Source of the DNA: an uncultured Vogesella sp.
GTDB lineage: Bacteria > Pseudomonadota > Gammaproteobacteria > Burkholderiales > Chromobacteriaceae
Assembly (NCBI GenBank): GCA_946479405.1
Contig: CAMLGD010000012.1
Span: 1 to 27,744 of the forward strand
Direction of reading: 5' to 3'
DNA: 27,744 bases
Shown one piece after another: positions 14,519-22,712 of the stretch. The translations under genes and the position numbers were made by a program. The notes below the pieces were generated by a model. That model did no database searches, was not told the origin of the DNA, and saw only the letters and a program-made list of their open reading frames with translations. Each line of letters starts with the position of its first letter. The first letter of the stretch is position 1.

Positions 14519-17004
14519 GTACCGGCAGCCTGCGGCTGTCGCTGCGCATGGGCGTGCGCCTGTTGTGGCGCGAGATGCGTGCCGGTGAGCTGACGGTGTT
14601 GCTGTTCGCGCTACTGGTGGCGGTGGCGGCGATGAGCAGCGTGGCGTTCTTCTCCGACCGCATCGACACCGCGCTGACGCGTCAGGCCAGCCAGTTGCTG
14701 GCGGCCGACCTGGTAGTCAACAGCCGCAACCCGGCGCCGCCGGCCTGGCAGCAGCAGGCCGCGGCGCGCCAGTTGCGCACCGCGCACAGCGCCAGTTTTC
14801 CGTCGATGGTGTTTGCCCGTGAGCAGGCGACGCTGGTCACCCTCAAGGCGGTGGATGCCGGCTACCCGCTGCGCGGCAACGTGCAGCTGCGCACCGCCGC
14901 CGGGCTGAAGCAGGGCGCGCTGCACCCGGCCGCGGGCGAGGTCTGGGCCGATGGCCGCCTGCTGCAGAAACTGGGCTTGCGCCTGGGCGATGAAATCCGG
15001 CTGGGGCAGCGCAGCTTCCGCCTGAGCGGCGAGGTGCTGCGCGAGCCGGATGGCGCGGTGGACCTGTACAACTTTGTGCCGCGTGTGTTGCTGAACCTGG
15101 CCGACCTGCCGGCCACCGGGCTGGTGCAGGAGGGCAGCCGGGTACGCTATCGGCTGTTCATGGCCGGCGAGGCGCCGGCGGTGGCGGCGATGCGGCAGTG
15201 GCTACAGCCGCAGCTGCCGGGCGGGGCGCGGCTGGAAGACATCGAAGAAGCACGGCCGGAAGTGCGTGCCGCGCTGGAGCGGGCGCGCCGCTTCCTCGGC
15301 CTGTCCGCGGTGCTATCGGTTACGTTGGCCGCGGCGGCGGTGGCATTGGCGGTGCGGCGCTATCTGAATCGTCACTGGCAGAGCGTGGCCATGCTGCGCG
15401 CCTTCGGCCAGACCAGCCGCGAGGTGGCCACGGTGTGGGGCAGCCTGCTGCTGTGGCTGGCCTTGCTGGGCGGGCTGTTGGGCACGCTGGTCGGCTACGG
15501 GGTACAGGCGACGCTGATCTACCTGGCGCGGCAATGGCTGGGCGACGACTTGCCGCCGCCGGGGCTGCTGGCCTGGCTGTCCGGGCCGCTATCGGCGCTG
15601 ATCCTGCTGGCCGGTTTTGCCCTGCCGCCCTTGCTGGCCTTGCGCAAGGTGCCGGCGCTGGCGGTGCTGCGTGCCGATCTGCCACGCAGCGGCCGCTCCT
15701 TGCTGGCACCATTACTGGCGCTGGCCGCGTTGCTTGGGCTGGCGGCGTGGCAGGTGGGCGATGCCACGCTGGCGATCTGGCTGCTGGGCGCGTTGTTCGG
15801 CTTTCTGGCGGTGGTGGCGCTGCTGGCCTGGGGCCTAGTGTGGGCGCTGGGGCGCTATGCCAGCGGCCGCCAGTCCGGCTGGCGGCACGGGCTGACCAAT
15901 CTGGCGCGGCGCCCGGCACTGGCGGTGCTGCAGATGGCGGCGCTGGCGGTAAGTTTGCTGGCGCTGCTGACGCTGACCGTGGTGCGCGACGATCTGATCG
16001 GTGCCTGGCAGCGCTCGCTGCCGCCGGATGCGCCGGATACCTTCCTGATCAATCTGCAGCCGCCGCAGCGTCCGGCGCTGGCACAGCTATTCCACGAGGT
16101 TGGCCGCACGCCGCCAGCAATGTTACCGATGACGCGGGCGCGCTTGCTCAGCATCAACACCCGCGCGGTGAAGGCGGAGGATTATGCGGACGACCGTGCA
16201 CGGCGACTGGTGGAGCGCGAGTTCAACCTGTCGTGGCGTGATGCGCTGGGGGCCAGCAACCACATTAGCGCCGGGCAGTGGTGGCAGCCGGGCAGCAAGC
16301 TGCCACAATTCTCGGTAGAGCAGGGGCTGGCCGAGACGCTGGGCATCCGCCTGGGCGACCGGCTGGCGTTCGATATCGCCGGTACCCGTTATCAGGCCAT
16401 GGTGACCAGCCTGCGCAAGGTGGCGTGGGACAGCTTCCAGCCCAATTTCTTCGTGCTGGGGCCATCCGGCTGGCTGGGGCAGGAAAACGCCAGCTACATC
16501 GCCAGCTACCGCGCGCCGGATGCCGGCTTCAACAACCGGCTGGTGGCCAGATTGCCCAATGTAACGGTGATCGACATCAGCGTCATCGTGCGCGAGGTAA
16601 AGGCGGTGATCGAGCGGCTGGCGCTGGCGGTGGAGGCGATGTTCGTGCTGACGCTGCTGGCCGGCCTCTTGGTGCTGTGGGCGGCGCTGGCCACTACCCG
16701 TGACGAGCGGCTGGCGGATGCCGCGCTGTTGCGCGCGCTGGGCGCCTCGCGCGCGCAGGTGCGCAGCGTGCTGCTGGCAGAGCTGGGGGCGCTCGGGGCG
16801 CTGGCTGGCCTGCTGGCCGGGCTGGGGGCGATGGCGGTGGGCAGCCTGGTGGCAGTGAAGCTGTTCGATCTGCCGTTTGCCCTCAACTGGCAGTTGCCGT
16901 TCATGGGTCTGGCTGCCGGGGCGCTGCTGGTGCTGGTGGCGGCGTGGCCACTGCTGAAAACGATTACCCGCACCTCGCCGGTGGAAGTGCTGCGCGGGGT
17001 GTAA
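14515..17004 (+). CDS. ybbP: ABC transporter permease, FtsX/MacB family (YbbP type)
   Basis: An 829-residue inner membrane protein. A first hydrophobic segment at about residues 27-47 is followed by a large periplasmic region (to about 255, ending EVRAALERARRFLG). Then come two FtsX-type membrane blocks: residues about 258-445 with several helices, and the C-terminal block about 700-829 ending in LLKTITRTSPVEVLRGV, the usual FtsX ending. Between them is a second soluble periplasmic region. This duplicated layout and length match E. coli YbbP (about 804 residues). It overlaps the ATPase gene by four bases and should form a complex with it. Its GC content and Leu/Ala richness are high even for this window, as expected for a membrane protein. 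The transported substrate is unknown; the partnership with a TesA-type esterase suggests a lipid-related role, which is inference. Confidence 0.92.
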   Translation: MSTGSLRLSLRMGVRLLWREMRAGELTVLLFALLVAVAAMSSVAFFSDRIDTALTRQASQLLAADLVVNSRNPAPPAWQQQAAARQLRTAHSASFPSMVFAREQATLVTLKAVDAGYPLRGNVQLRTAAGLKQGALHPAAGEVWADGRLLQKLGLRLGDEIRLGQRSFRLSGEVLREPDGAVDLYNFVPRVLLNLADLPATGLVQEGSRVRYRLFMAGEAPAVAAMRQWLQPQLPGGARLEDIEEARPEVRAALERARRFLGLSAVLSVTLAAAAVALAVRRYLNRHWQSVAMLRAFGQTSREVATVWGSLLLWLALLGGLLGTLVGYGVQATLIYLARQWLGDDLPPPGLLAWLSGPLSALILLAGFALPPLLALRKVPALAVLRADLPRSGRSLLAPLLALAALLGLAAWQVGDATLAIWLLGALFGFLAVVALLAWGLVWALGRYASGRQSGWRHGLTNLARRPALAVLQMAALAVSLLALLTLTVVRDDLIGAWQRSLPPDAPDTFLINLQPPQRPALAQLFHEVGRTPPAMLPMTRARLLSINTRAVKAEDYADDRARRLVEREFNLSWRDALGASNHISAGQWWQPGSKLPQFSVEQGLAETLGIRLGDRLAFDIAGTRYQAMVTSLRKVAWDSFQPNFFVLGPSGWLGQENASYIASYRAPDAGFNNRLVARLPNVTVIDISVIVREVKAVIERLALAVEAMFVLTLLAGLLVLWAALATTRDERLADAALLRALGASRAQVRSVLLAELGALGALAGLLAGLGAMAVGSLVAVKLFDLPFALNWQLPFMGLAAGALLVLVAAWPLLKTITRTSPVEVLRGV

Positions 17005-17014
17005 AGGAGCAAGC

Positions 17015-17578
17015 ATGGATAACAGTGTGCTGGCCGCAATGGCCAAGTGGCCGACTGTGCCGGCGGTGTATGGCTGGCTGCGGCTGGATGCGCGCGGCCA
17101 GTGGTGGCTGCGCGATGAAAAACTGCTGCAGCCGGCCATCGTCGATTTCTTCCGCCGCAATTACGCGCGCGACGGCGAGGGCCGCTACTACGTGCAGAAC
17201 GGTCCGCAGAAGGTGTACGTGACGCTGGATGCCGCGCCGTTCATCGCCAGCCGCCAGCCGCATGGCTGGCAGCTGATGCCGGATATGGAGGCGGAGCGGC
17301 CGCGGTTGGCGTATCTGGACGAAGACGGACGGCTGTTCATCGAAATCGGTGGTGAGCCGGCGCTGGTGGATGACCGCGACCTGCTGGCGCTGGTGGAGCT
17401 GATCGTTACGCCAGAGGGACACGTGCCGGACGATGCCGGCTGGAGTGCCTGGCAGCGCGGCGATATCCGCCTGCAGCTGAACCTGCCGGAAGGTGTGCTG
17501 CGGCTGAAGCCGCTGCCGGAAGGCGGTGTCAGCGGCAGCTACGGCGTGGTGCTGCAACCGGCAGCCCAGCACGGCTGA
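17015..17578 (+). CDS. Conserved hypothetical protein of DUF2946-like type
   Basis: A 187-residue soluble protein without signal peptide or membrane segment, starting MDNSVLAAMAKWPTVPAVYGWLRLDARGQWW. The pattern (AMAKWPxVPxxYGWLxLDxRGxW, then a middle segment FFRRNYARDGEGRYYVQNGPQKVYVTLD) is one I recognise from betaproteobacterial proteins labelled DUF2946; the label is from memory and uncertain. No catalytic motif is visible. It begins 10 bases after ybbP with GGAG upstream (17006-17009), so it is probably the last gene of the ABC operon. It has no similarity in layout to a transporter component. Function unknown. Confidence 0.75.
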   Translation: MDNSVLAAMAKWPTVPAVYGWLRLDARGQWWLRDEKLLQPAIVDFFRRNYARDGEGRYYVQNGPQKVYVTLDAAPFIASRQPHGWQLMPDMEAERPRLAYLDEDGRLFIEIGGEPALVDDRDLLALVELIVTPEGHVPDDAGWSAWQRGDIRLQLNLPEGVLRLKPLPEGGVSGSYGVVLQPAAQHG

Positions 17579-17590
17579 AGGTTGGCCGCA
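17578..17590 (+). repeat. AAGGTTGGCCGCA repeat copy after the hypothetical gene
   Basis: Extended-form copy whose first base is the last base of the preceding stop codon (TGA ending at 17578). The remaining 108 bases to mltG hold no clear terminator; a possible -10 element TATCAT occurs near 17622 without a convincing -35. Confidence 0.85.
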
Positions 17591-17698
17591 GCCCGCCCGC
17601 TGGCAGGGCGCTGGCGCGTGGTATCATCACGCGCGTTCCTGCGTCCGTGGCTGCTCGCCTGCGGCTAACGCCTCCGTCTACCTCAACGCAATCCCGAC

Positions 17699-18697
17699 AT
17701 GATTCGACATTCTTTTCGTGCGCTGGCCCTGCTGGCGGCCCTGTGCGCCCTGTGGCTGGCCTGGGTCATCGTGGTGCCGGTCAATCCGCCGCGCCAGCCC
17801 TATAGCGTAACCGTTGGTCCCAACCGCACCATGATTCAGCTGGCGCGCACGCTGGAAGACGATGGCGCCATCCGCAACCGCTGGGTGATGGTGGCGCTGT
17901 CGCGCATGATGGGCGTCGATCGCAAGCTCAAGCCGGGCATGTACCAGTTCGGCGCCGCCACCGCCATGTGGCAGTACCTGTCGCGCTTTGGCGATGGCCA
18001 CCCGGATCAGAGCAGCGTCACCATCATCGAAGGCTGGAGCTTCCGCCAGTTCCGCGCGGCGCTGCAGAAGGAAAGCGATCTGCGCCAGGACAGCGCCGGC
18101 TGGAGCGAGCCGCGCCTGCTGGCCGAGCTGGGCATCAGCAGCAGCGTGGCGGAGGGCATGTTCTTCCCCAGTACCTATTTCTACACCCCGGGCAGCAGCG
18201 ATCTGGATATCTACCGCCGCGCCTATCAATCCATGCAGCAGCAGCTGCAGACGGTGTGGGAGGCGCGCTCGGCCGAGGTGCCGTACAGCTCGCCGTACGA
18301 GCTGCTGACCATGGCCAGCCTGGTGGAAAAGGAAACCGCACATGAAAGCGACCGCGGCATGGTGGCCAGCGTGTTCGTCAACCGCCTGCGGGTGGGCATG
18401 CGCCTGCAGACCGATCCGTCGGTGATCTACGGCATGGGCGCGCGCTTCCGCGGCAATATCGGCAAGGCCGACCTGCGCCGCGACAGCCCGTACAACACCT
18501 ATACCCGCGCCGGCCTGCCGCCGACGCCGATCGCGCTGCCGGGGCGCGCCTCGCTGGACGCTGCGGCCAACCCCACGCCCAGCCGCGCGCTGTATTTCGT
18601 GGCCAAGGGCGACGGCAGCGGCGAATCGCACTTTTCCGAAACACTGGACGAGCACAACGCGGCCGTCCGCCAATACATTCTGAAGAAAGGTTCATGA
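17699..18697 (+). CDS. mltG: Endolytic murein transglycosylase MltG
   Basis: MltG is an inner-membrane-anchored YceG-fold enzyme that cuts nascent glycan strands and so sets their length. The 332-residue product has one N-terminal membrane anchor (residues about 5-27), a LysM-like segment near residues 34-90 (VGPNRTMIQLARTLEDDGAI), and the catalytic domain. The catalytic Glu is Glu210, first Glu of ASLVEKET, corresponding to Glu218 of E. coli. Other signatures are EGMFFPSTYFYTPG, VFVNRLRVGMRLQTDPSVIYG and SPYNTYTRAGLPPTPI. Its stop codon overlaps or abuts the tmk start, and mltG-tmk-holB is a widely conserved order. One minus-oriented repeat copy lies at 18562-18572. Confidence 0.96.
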   Translation: MIRHSFRALALLAALCALWLAWVIVVPVNPPRQPYSVTVGPNRTMIQLARTLEDDGAIRNRWVMVALSRMMGVDRKLKPGMYQFGAATAMWQYLSRFGDGHPDQSSVTIIEGWSFRQFRAALQKESDLRQDSAGWSEPRLLAELGISSSVAEGMFFPSTYFYTPGSSDLDIYRRAYQSMQQQLQTVWEARSAEVPYSSPYELLTMASLVEKETAHESDRGMVASVFVNRLRVGMRLQTDPSVIYGMGARFRGNIGKADLRRDSPYNTYTRAGLPPTPIALPGRASLDAAANPTPSRALYFVAKGDGSGESHFSETLDEHNAAVRQYILKKGS

Positions 18698-19323
18698 TGT
18701 CCCACGCACGCTTCATCTCGCTGGAAGGGCTGGACGGTGCTGGCAAGAGCACCCATCTGACGTTTATCCGGCAGTGGCTGCAACAGCAGGGCATCGACGC
18801 GGTGTTTACCCGCGAGCCGGGGGGCACGCCGCTGGGCGAAAAATTGCGCGACATCCTGCTGGACATCGACACCGAGGCCACGCTGGATACCGAGACACTG
18901 CTGATGTTCGCCAGTCGCCAGGAACTGATTTCCACCGTGATCCGCCCGCAGCTGGCTGCCGGCAACTGGGTGGTGAGCGACCGTTTCACCGATGCCACCT
19001 TCGCCTATCAGGGCGGTGGTCGTGGCGTGCCGACCGACCGCATCGCGGTGCTGGAAAACTGGGTTCAGCAAGGGCTGCAGCCGGATCTGACCATCCTGCT
19101 GGACGTGCCGCTGGAAGTGGCGCGCGCACGGCTGGAAGGCACCCGCCTGCCGGACCGTTTCGAACAGGAGCGTGAGGACTTTCACCAGCGCGTACGCCAG
19201 ATGTACCTGGCGCGTGCCCAGGCCAACCCGCAGCGCTTTCTGGTGCTGGACGCCAGCAGCGAGCTTGCCGATATCCAGCAGCGCATCGCTGCGGCGCTGG
19301 CTGCACTGCAGGACGCCGGCTGA
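18697..19323 (+). CDS. tmk: Thymidylate kinase (dTMP kinase)
   Basis: Tmk phosphorylates dTMP to dTDP with ATP in the cytoplasm. The 208-residue product has the P loop LEGLDGAGKST near residue 9, the dTMP-binding EPGGTPLGEKLRDILLD, the DR(F)xD motif in VVSDRFTDATFAYQGGGRG, and the LID region RLPDRFEQER, which carries the basic residues of the enterobacterial type. Two adjacent ATG codons are possible, 18694 and 18697. I prefer 18697 because the ribosome binding site GAAAGG ends at 18690, giving a normal spacing of six, and MSHARFISLEG matches known starts. With the former, mltG and tmk overlap by four bases. It overlaps holB by one base (TGATG). Confidence 0.96.
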   Translation: MSHARFISLEGLDGAGKSTHLTFIRQWLQQQGIDAVFTREPGGTPLGEKLRDILLDIDTEATLDTETLLMFASRQELISTVIRPQLAAGNWVVSDRFTDATFAYQGGGRGVPTDRIAVLENWVQQGLQPDLTILLDVPLEVARARLEGTRLPDRFEQEREDFHQRVRQMYLARAQANPQRFLVLDASSELADIQQRIAAALAALQDAG

Positions 19324-20324
19324 TGCGTTACCCGTGGCAGCAGGCCGACTGGCAAAGGTTGGCCGCAAACTTTGCCCGCCTGCCCAATGCCTGGCTGTTT
19401 ACCGGCCCGTCCGGCATCGGCAAGAGCGAGTTTGCCCACCAGGTGGCCAAGGCGCTGTTGTGTGAAAACCGCCAGCCGGATCAGCACGCCTGCGGCCAGT
19501 GCCAGGCCTGCCACTGGTTTGCCGCCGGCAACCATCCGGATTACCGCCATCTCACTCCGGCGCAGGACGATGACGAGGATGAGGGCAAGGAAGGCAAGGC
19601 CGCCAAGCGCAAGCTACCGGTGATCAAGATCGACGGCGTGCGCGAGGTGATCGACTTTGCCCACCTGTCGTCGCACCGTGGCGGTTTGCGCGTGGTAGTG
19701 GTGGAGCCGGCGGAAAGCCTGAACCCGGCTGCGGCCAACGCCTTGCTGAAAGTGCTGGAAGAGCCGCCGGCCGAGGTGGTGTTCCTGCTGGTGGCCGATG
19801 CGCCGCAGCGGCTGCTGCCCACCATCAAGAGCCGCTGCCGCCAGTTTCCGCTCACCGCGCCGGCCGAGGATGTCGCGCTGGCGTGGCTGTCGCAACAGGG
19901 GCTGGAGAATGCGGCCGCGGAGCTGGCGTTTCATGGCGGCATGCCGGTATTCGAGCATGATGCCGAGCTGGCCGCCGTGCGTAAGGATTTCATCGCCAGC
20001 CTCACCCAGATCGGCATGGGCAGCGTGCTGACGGCGATGGAAAAGCTGGATCGTCACAAGCTGCCGCTGGCACTGCCCTTGAGCTGGCTGGGCAAGTGGC
20101 TGCACGACCTGGCCAGTTTGAAGCTGGCCGGCATGGTTCGCTATTATCCGGATATGCAGCCGGCGATGGCGCGCCTGCTGCCGCGGCTGGACATGCAGCA
20201 ACTGATGCATTGTCAGCGCGAATTGAATCTGCTGGTGCCGTTTGGCCAGCATACCCTGGTGACCCGTTTGCAACTGGAGGCCCTGCTGATGCACTACCTG
20301 AAAGTGTTCAGCGGCAAAAACTGA
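19323..20324 (+). CDS. holB: DNA polymerase III subunit delta prime
   Basis: HolB is part of the clamp loader that places the beta clamp on DNA. The 333-residue protein is an AAA+ module with a modified P loop GPSGIGKSEF at residues about 28-37, a zinc module with four Cys (CENRQPDQHACGQCQAC, near residues 47-63), the sensor region ALLKVLEEPP, and SRCRQF, the SRC motif that supplies an Arg finger. An acidic and basic insertion, DDDEDEGKEGKAAKRK (about residues 83-98), lies after the zinc module. Start and stop overlap tmk and pilZ by one base each, implying tight translational coupling. One extended repeat copy lies at 19357-19367 and is read as RLAA. Confidence 0.95.
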   Translation: MRYPWQQADWQRLAANFARLPNAWLFTGPSGIGKSEFAHQVAKALLCENRQPDQHACGQCQACHWFAAGNHPDYRHLTPAQDDDEDEGKEGKAAKRKLPVIKIDGVREVIDFAHLSSHRGGLRVVVVEPAESLNPAAANALLKVLEEPPAEVVFLLVADAPQRLLPTIKSRCRQFPLTAPAEDVALAWLSQQGLENAAAELAFHGGMPVFEHDAELAAVRKDFIASLTQIGMGSVLTAMEKLDRHKLPLALPLSWLGKWLHDLASLKLAGMVRYYPDMQPAMARLLPRLDMQQLMHCQRELNLLVPFGQHTLVTRLQLEALLMHYLKVFSGKN

Positions 20325-20707
20325 TGACTGAATCCACTAACGCCGCAGTCGATCCCAAGCCGGATGGCGCCCGCCCCGGCGTATTGTCGCTGGCCATCAA
20401 GGAACGCAGCGCGCTGTATGCCGCTTATATGCCGTTTCTCAGTAATGGCGGCATCTTCGTTCCCACCGCACGCAGTTATCAACTGGGCGATGAAGTGTTC
20501 CTGCTGCTGACCCTGCTGGACGATCCACAAAAAGTGGCGGTGCAAGGCAAGGTGGTGTGGCTGACCCCGGCCGCCGGCAATACCAACCGCAGCCAGGGCG
20601 TCGGCATCGAGTTTGCCGACAGTGAGGCTGGCAAGCAGGCACGCCAGCGTATCGAAACCCTGCTCGGTGGGGCGCTGAACTCCACGCGGCCAACCCATAC
20701 CATGTGA
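20324..20707 (+). CDS. pilZ: Type IV pilus assembly protein PilZ
   Basis: PilZ is a small cytoplasmic protein needed for type IV pilus assembly; it interacts with the PilB-FimX type machinery in well-studied species and, unlike other PilZ-domain proteins, does not bind cyclic di-GMP. The 127-residue product contains GVLSLAIKERSALYAAYMPFLSNGGIFVPTARSYQLGDEVFLLLTLLDDP, an excellent match to Pseudomonas and Neisseria PilZ, and a QGVGIEF segment near the C-terminus. It lacks the RxxxR / DxSxxG cyclic di-GMP motif, as expected for true PilZ. It overlaps holB by one base. In many relatives tatD follows directly; here an extra gene and about 1.2 kb intervene. It implies a type IV pilus and, by association, possible natural transformation. 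Confidence 0.95.
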   Translation: MTESTNAAVDPKPDGARPGVLSLAIKERSALYAAYMPFLSNGGIFVPTARSYQLGDEVFLLLTLLDDPQKVAVQGKVVWLTPAAGNTNRSQGVGIEFADSEAGKQARQRIETLLGGALNSTRPTHTM

Positions 20708-21067
20708 TTGCCGCTGTTACGGCTGCTACCTGCTGCGGGTGACAGTCAGCATCGGGCAGGGCGCCGAGGGGGGGCGCAGCCGCTGTCCGATTTCAACCCT
20801 GTTGTTAGGTCACTGTTCCCGTGTGCTGCTTGGCCAAGGGAAACGCTTGTGGCCAGCTGTTCTGGTACCGTAGTGCCCTGTGACGAATGCTGACAAAACG
20901 GTGGGCGACATGACTGCCTGTCCGCTACGACTTGCCGATGTTATTGTCGGTGTGGCGATGTCTCTCCTGCTTGACTCCCGCTTTGCTACGGCCAGCTGCC
21001 ATTCAGTCAGATTGGGCGTTTTCTGCTTTCTATTTGGCATGCCTGCATTTAAAATCGATTCGGATTT
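20708..21067. other. Noncoding or unassigned spacer downstream of pilZ
   Basis: About 360 bases without a supportable gene. A 73-codon frame (20880-21101) runs through it but has no ribosome binding site, no familiar sequence and overlaps the next gene's promoter. The base composition is visibly less GC-rich than the flanking genes, especially from 20990 onward. I see no strong terminator after pilZ and no repeat of the dispersed family here. Confidence 0.5.
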
Positions 21068-21087
21068 TATTTGTCATAATACAAATA
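21068..21087 (+). promoter_or_regulatory. Inverted repeat centred on a -10 element, candidate operator
   Basis: TATTTGT (21068-21074) and ACAAATA (21081-21087) are perfect 7-base inverted arms whose six-base centre is CATAAT, a good -10 hexamer. No good -35 is visible 16-18 bases upstream. The next gene starts at 21098 with a GGGGGGAG ribosome binding site, so transcription from here would leave almost no leader. A repressor bound to the repeat would block the promoter; this is inference. Confidence 0.5.
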
Positions 21088-21097
21088 GGGGGGGAGC

Positions 21098-21811
21098 ATG
21101 AAAAAGCACCTGTTGTCTGTGCTGTGTACTGGCCTGTTGATGGCGAATGCCCATGCCCGGGATGTAAATATCGAGTTCGGTTTTTTCGATAGCTCCAAAA
21201 CCAAAGGGGAGCTCTTCAAGTCGGCTCTACCGGGTAAAGAGGAGCTGGACGGGCTGGTCATTGCCGGCAAGCGGCTCGATCTGGGGGGACATTGGAAGGT
21301 GTATTACAGCGACTACGATCTGGAAGATGTGACCGAGAGCGGCGGGCCTCTAGTCAGCCGTGATGTTGTATCCGGCTATCTGATCATGACTCGTGCGTTG
21401 CCGGATAACCGGGCGGAGTTCATGTATCTCTCGGTGCCTTTGAACAAGTGGTCGCGCAATGAGTACATGACCCGTATTCCCGACTACTGCGAGGCGAATC
21501 GCGGCAACCTGTTCCAGAGCACCTTGCACACCCAGCCCAACAAGATTTCCTGCGCGGCCATCCAGCAAGCACCGGCCGCACTGGCGGCCAGCAAAGATCA
21601 GCAGCCCGAGCTGCGCCCGATCCAGCGCTATGTGCGAGAACGCAAGTTCTTCCCCTCTGGCGCACAACTGCTCGAACTGCAGCAGGTAGAGTCCCGCTAT
21701 GCCAACCCCATTATTATCTACCGGGCGCGGCTGGCAGAAGAGGGAGCGCTGGAGCAGCTGTCGCAGAGCGCTCTCAAATTGCGTGAGAACATCTGGCAGA
21801 ACTTCTACTGA
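21098..21811 (+). CDS. Exported protein of unknown function
   Basis: I do not recognise this 237-residue protein. It has a typical signal peptide (MKKHLLSVLCTGLLMANAHA) and so should be periplasmic or outer-membrane associated; no lipobox or later membrane segment is seen. The mature part carries only two Cys (in PDYCEAN and KISCAAIQ, about 22 apart), which could form a disulfide, and a charged C-terminal half with helical character (LLELQQVESRYANPI). The start has a GGGGGGAG ribosome binding site. Codon choice is less GC-biased than in neighbours (for example GAT, AAA and TTT are frequent), and it sits between pilZ and tatD, which are usually adjacent. These facts suggest a later insertion. 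Confidence 0.8.
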   Translation: MKKHLLSVLCTGLLMANAHARDVNIEFGFFDSSKTKGELFKSALPGKEELDGLVIAGKRLDLGGHWKVYYSDYDLEDVTESGGPLVSRDVVSGYLIMTRALPDNRAEFMYLSVPLNKWSRNEYMTRIPDYCEANRGNLFQSTLHTQPNKISCAAIQQAPAALAASKDQQPELRPIQRYVRERKFFPSGAQLLELQQVESRYANPIIIYRARLAEEGALEQLSQSALKLRENIWQNFY

Positions 21812-21880
21812 TGTCCGGCAGTCTTGTCCGGCAGCGGTTCACAACTGTTTGACGTTCTTCTACAATTTCGCAGGCAAACG

Positions 21881-21910
21881 TTGCGGCCAATGTTGGCCGC
21901 AATTTTTTTT
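21881..21910 (+). terminator. Repeat-pair hairpin with U tract, upstream of tatD
   Basis: TTGCGGCCAA and TTGGCCGCAA are perfect 10-base inverted arms around TG, followed at once by eight T. It is built from two copies of the dispersed repeat and should terminate the preceding exported-protein transcript. It ends at the first base before the tatD ribosome binding site (GGAAG, 21911-21915), so tatD needs readthrough or a promoter inside or just before the hairpin. Confidence 0.85.
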
Positions 21911-21922
21911 GGAAGATGCATC

Positions 21923-22702
21923 ATGCTGGTTGATTCCCACTGCCATATCAATTTTCCCGACCTCGCCGCGCGCATGCCGGAGGTGCTGGCCAATATGGCG
22001 GCCAATGGCGTGAGCCATGCCATGGTGATCGGTGTCAGCAAGCCCAAGTATCCGGAGGTGCTGGCGCTGGCCGAGGCGCATACCAATCTGTTCGCCACCG
22101 TGGGCATCCACCCGGACGACCCGGATGCCGAGGAGTTCAGCGAGGACGAGCTGGTGGCGCATGCGGCGCACCCCAAGGTGGTGGGCATCGGCGAGACCGG
22201 GCTCGACTACCACTGGTGCCAGGGCGATCTGGCCTGGCAGCACGAGCGTTTCGCGGTGCACATCCGCGCCGCGCGCCGTACCGGCCTGCCGCTGGTGATT
22301 CATACCCGCTCCTCGGCGCAGGATACGGTGCGGCTGATGCGCGAGCACGGCGCCGATGCGGTGGGCGGGGTGATGCACTGCTTTACCGAAAGCTGGGACA
22401 TCGCCCAGCTGGCGCTGGACCTGGGGTTTTATATTTCGCTGTCCGGCATCGTCACCTTCAAGAATGCGGCGGTGGTGAAGGAGGTGGCGCAGAAGGTTCC
22501 GCTGGACCGGTTGCTGGTGGAAACCGATTCACCGTACCTGGCACCGGTGCCGTATCGCGGCAAGACCAATGAGCCGGCCTTCGTCAAGCATGTGGCCGAG
22601 CATATTGCCGAATTGCGTGGCATGCCGTTCGACACGTTGGCCGCAGCCACTACTGACAATTACTTCCGCCTGTTTGCCAAGGCGCAGCGCCAGCCGGCAT
22701 AG
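21923..22702 (+). CDS. tatD: TatD-family metal-dependent hydrolase / 3'-5' DNase
   Basis: TatD-type amidohydrolase-fold enzyme; characterised members are metal-dependent exonucleases on single-stranded DNA or RNA with roles in DNA repair. The 259-residue product starts MLVDSHCHINFPDL, with the first metal ligands in HxH. Further ligands are Glu in GIGETGLDYHW, His in LVIHTRS, His in VMHCFTES and Asp in VETDSPYLAP. The frame is open from 21824, but the chosen ATG matches the family start, has GGAAG at seven bases, and lies after the terminator hairpin. It is followed 10 bases later by the metallo-hydrolase gene. The copy next to pilZ and holB is the common housekeeping paralogue (E. coli YcfH position), so the symbol is by family rather than orthology. 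Confidence 0.92.
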   Translation: MLVDSHCHINFPDLAARMPEVLANMAANGVSHAMVIGVSKPKYPEVLALAEAHTNLFATVGIHPDDPDAEEFSEDELVAHAAHPKVVGIGETGLDYHWCQGDLAWQHERFAVHIRAARRTGLPLVIHTRSSAQDTVRLMREHGADAVGGVMHCFTESWDIAQLALDLGFYISLSGIVTFKNAAVVKEVAQKVPLDRLLVETDSPYLAPVPYRGKTNEPAFVKHVAEHIAELRGMPFDTLAAATTDNYFRLFAKAQRQPA

Positions 22703-22712
22703 GGGAATGGTG

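Noticed and set aside
20880..21101. A 73-codon frame between pilZ and the exported gene
   Set aside because: No ribosome binding site, no familiar sequence, and it overlaps the candidate promoter and start of the next gene.
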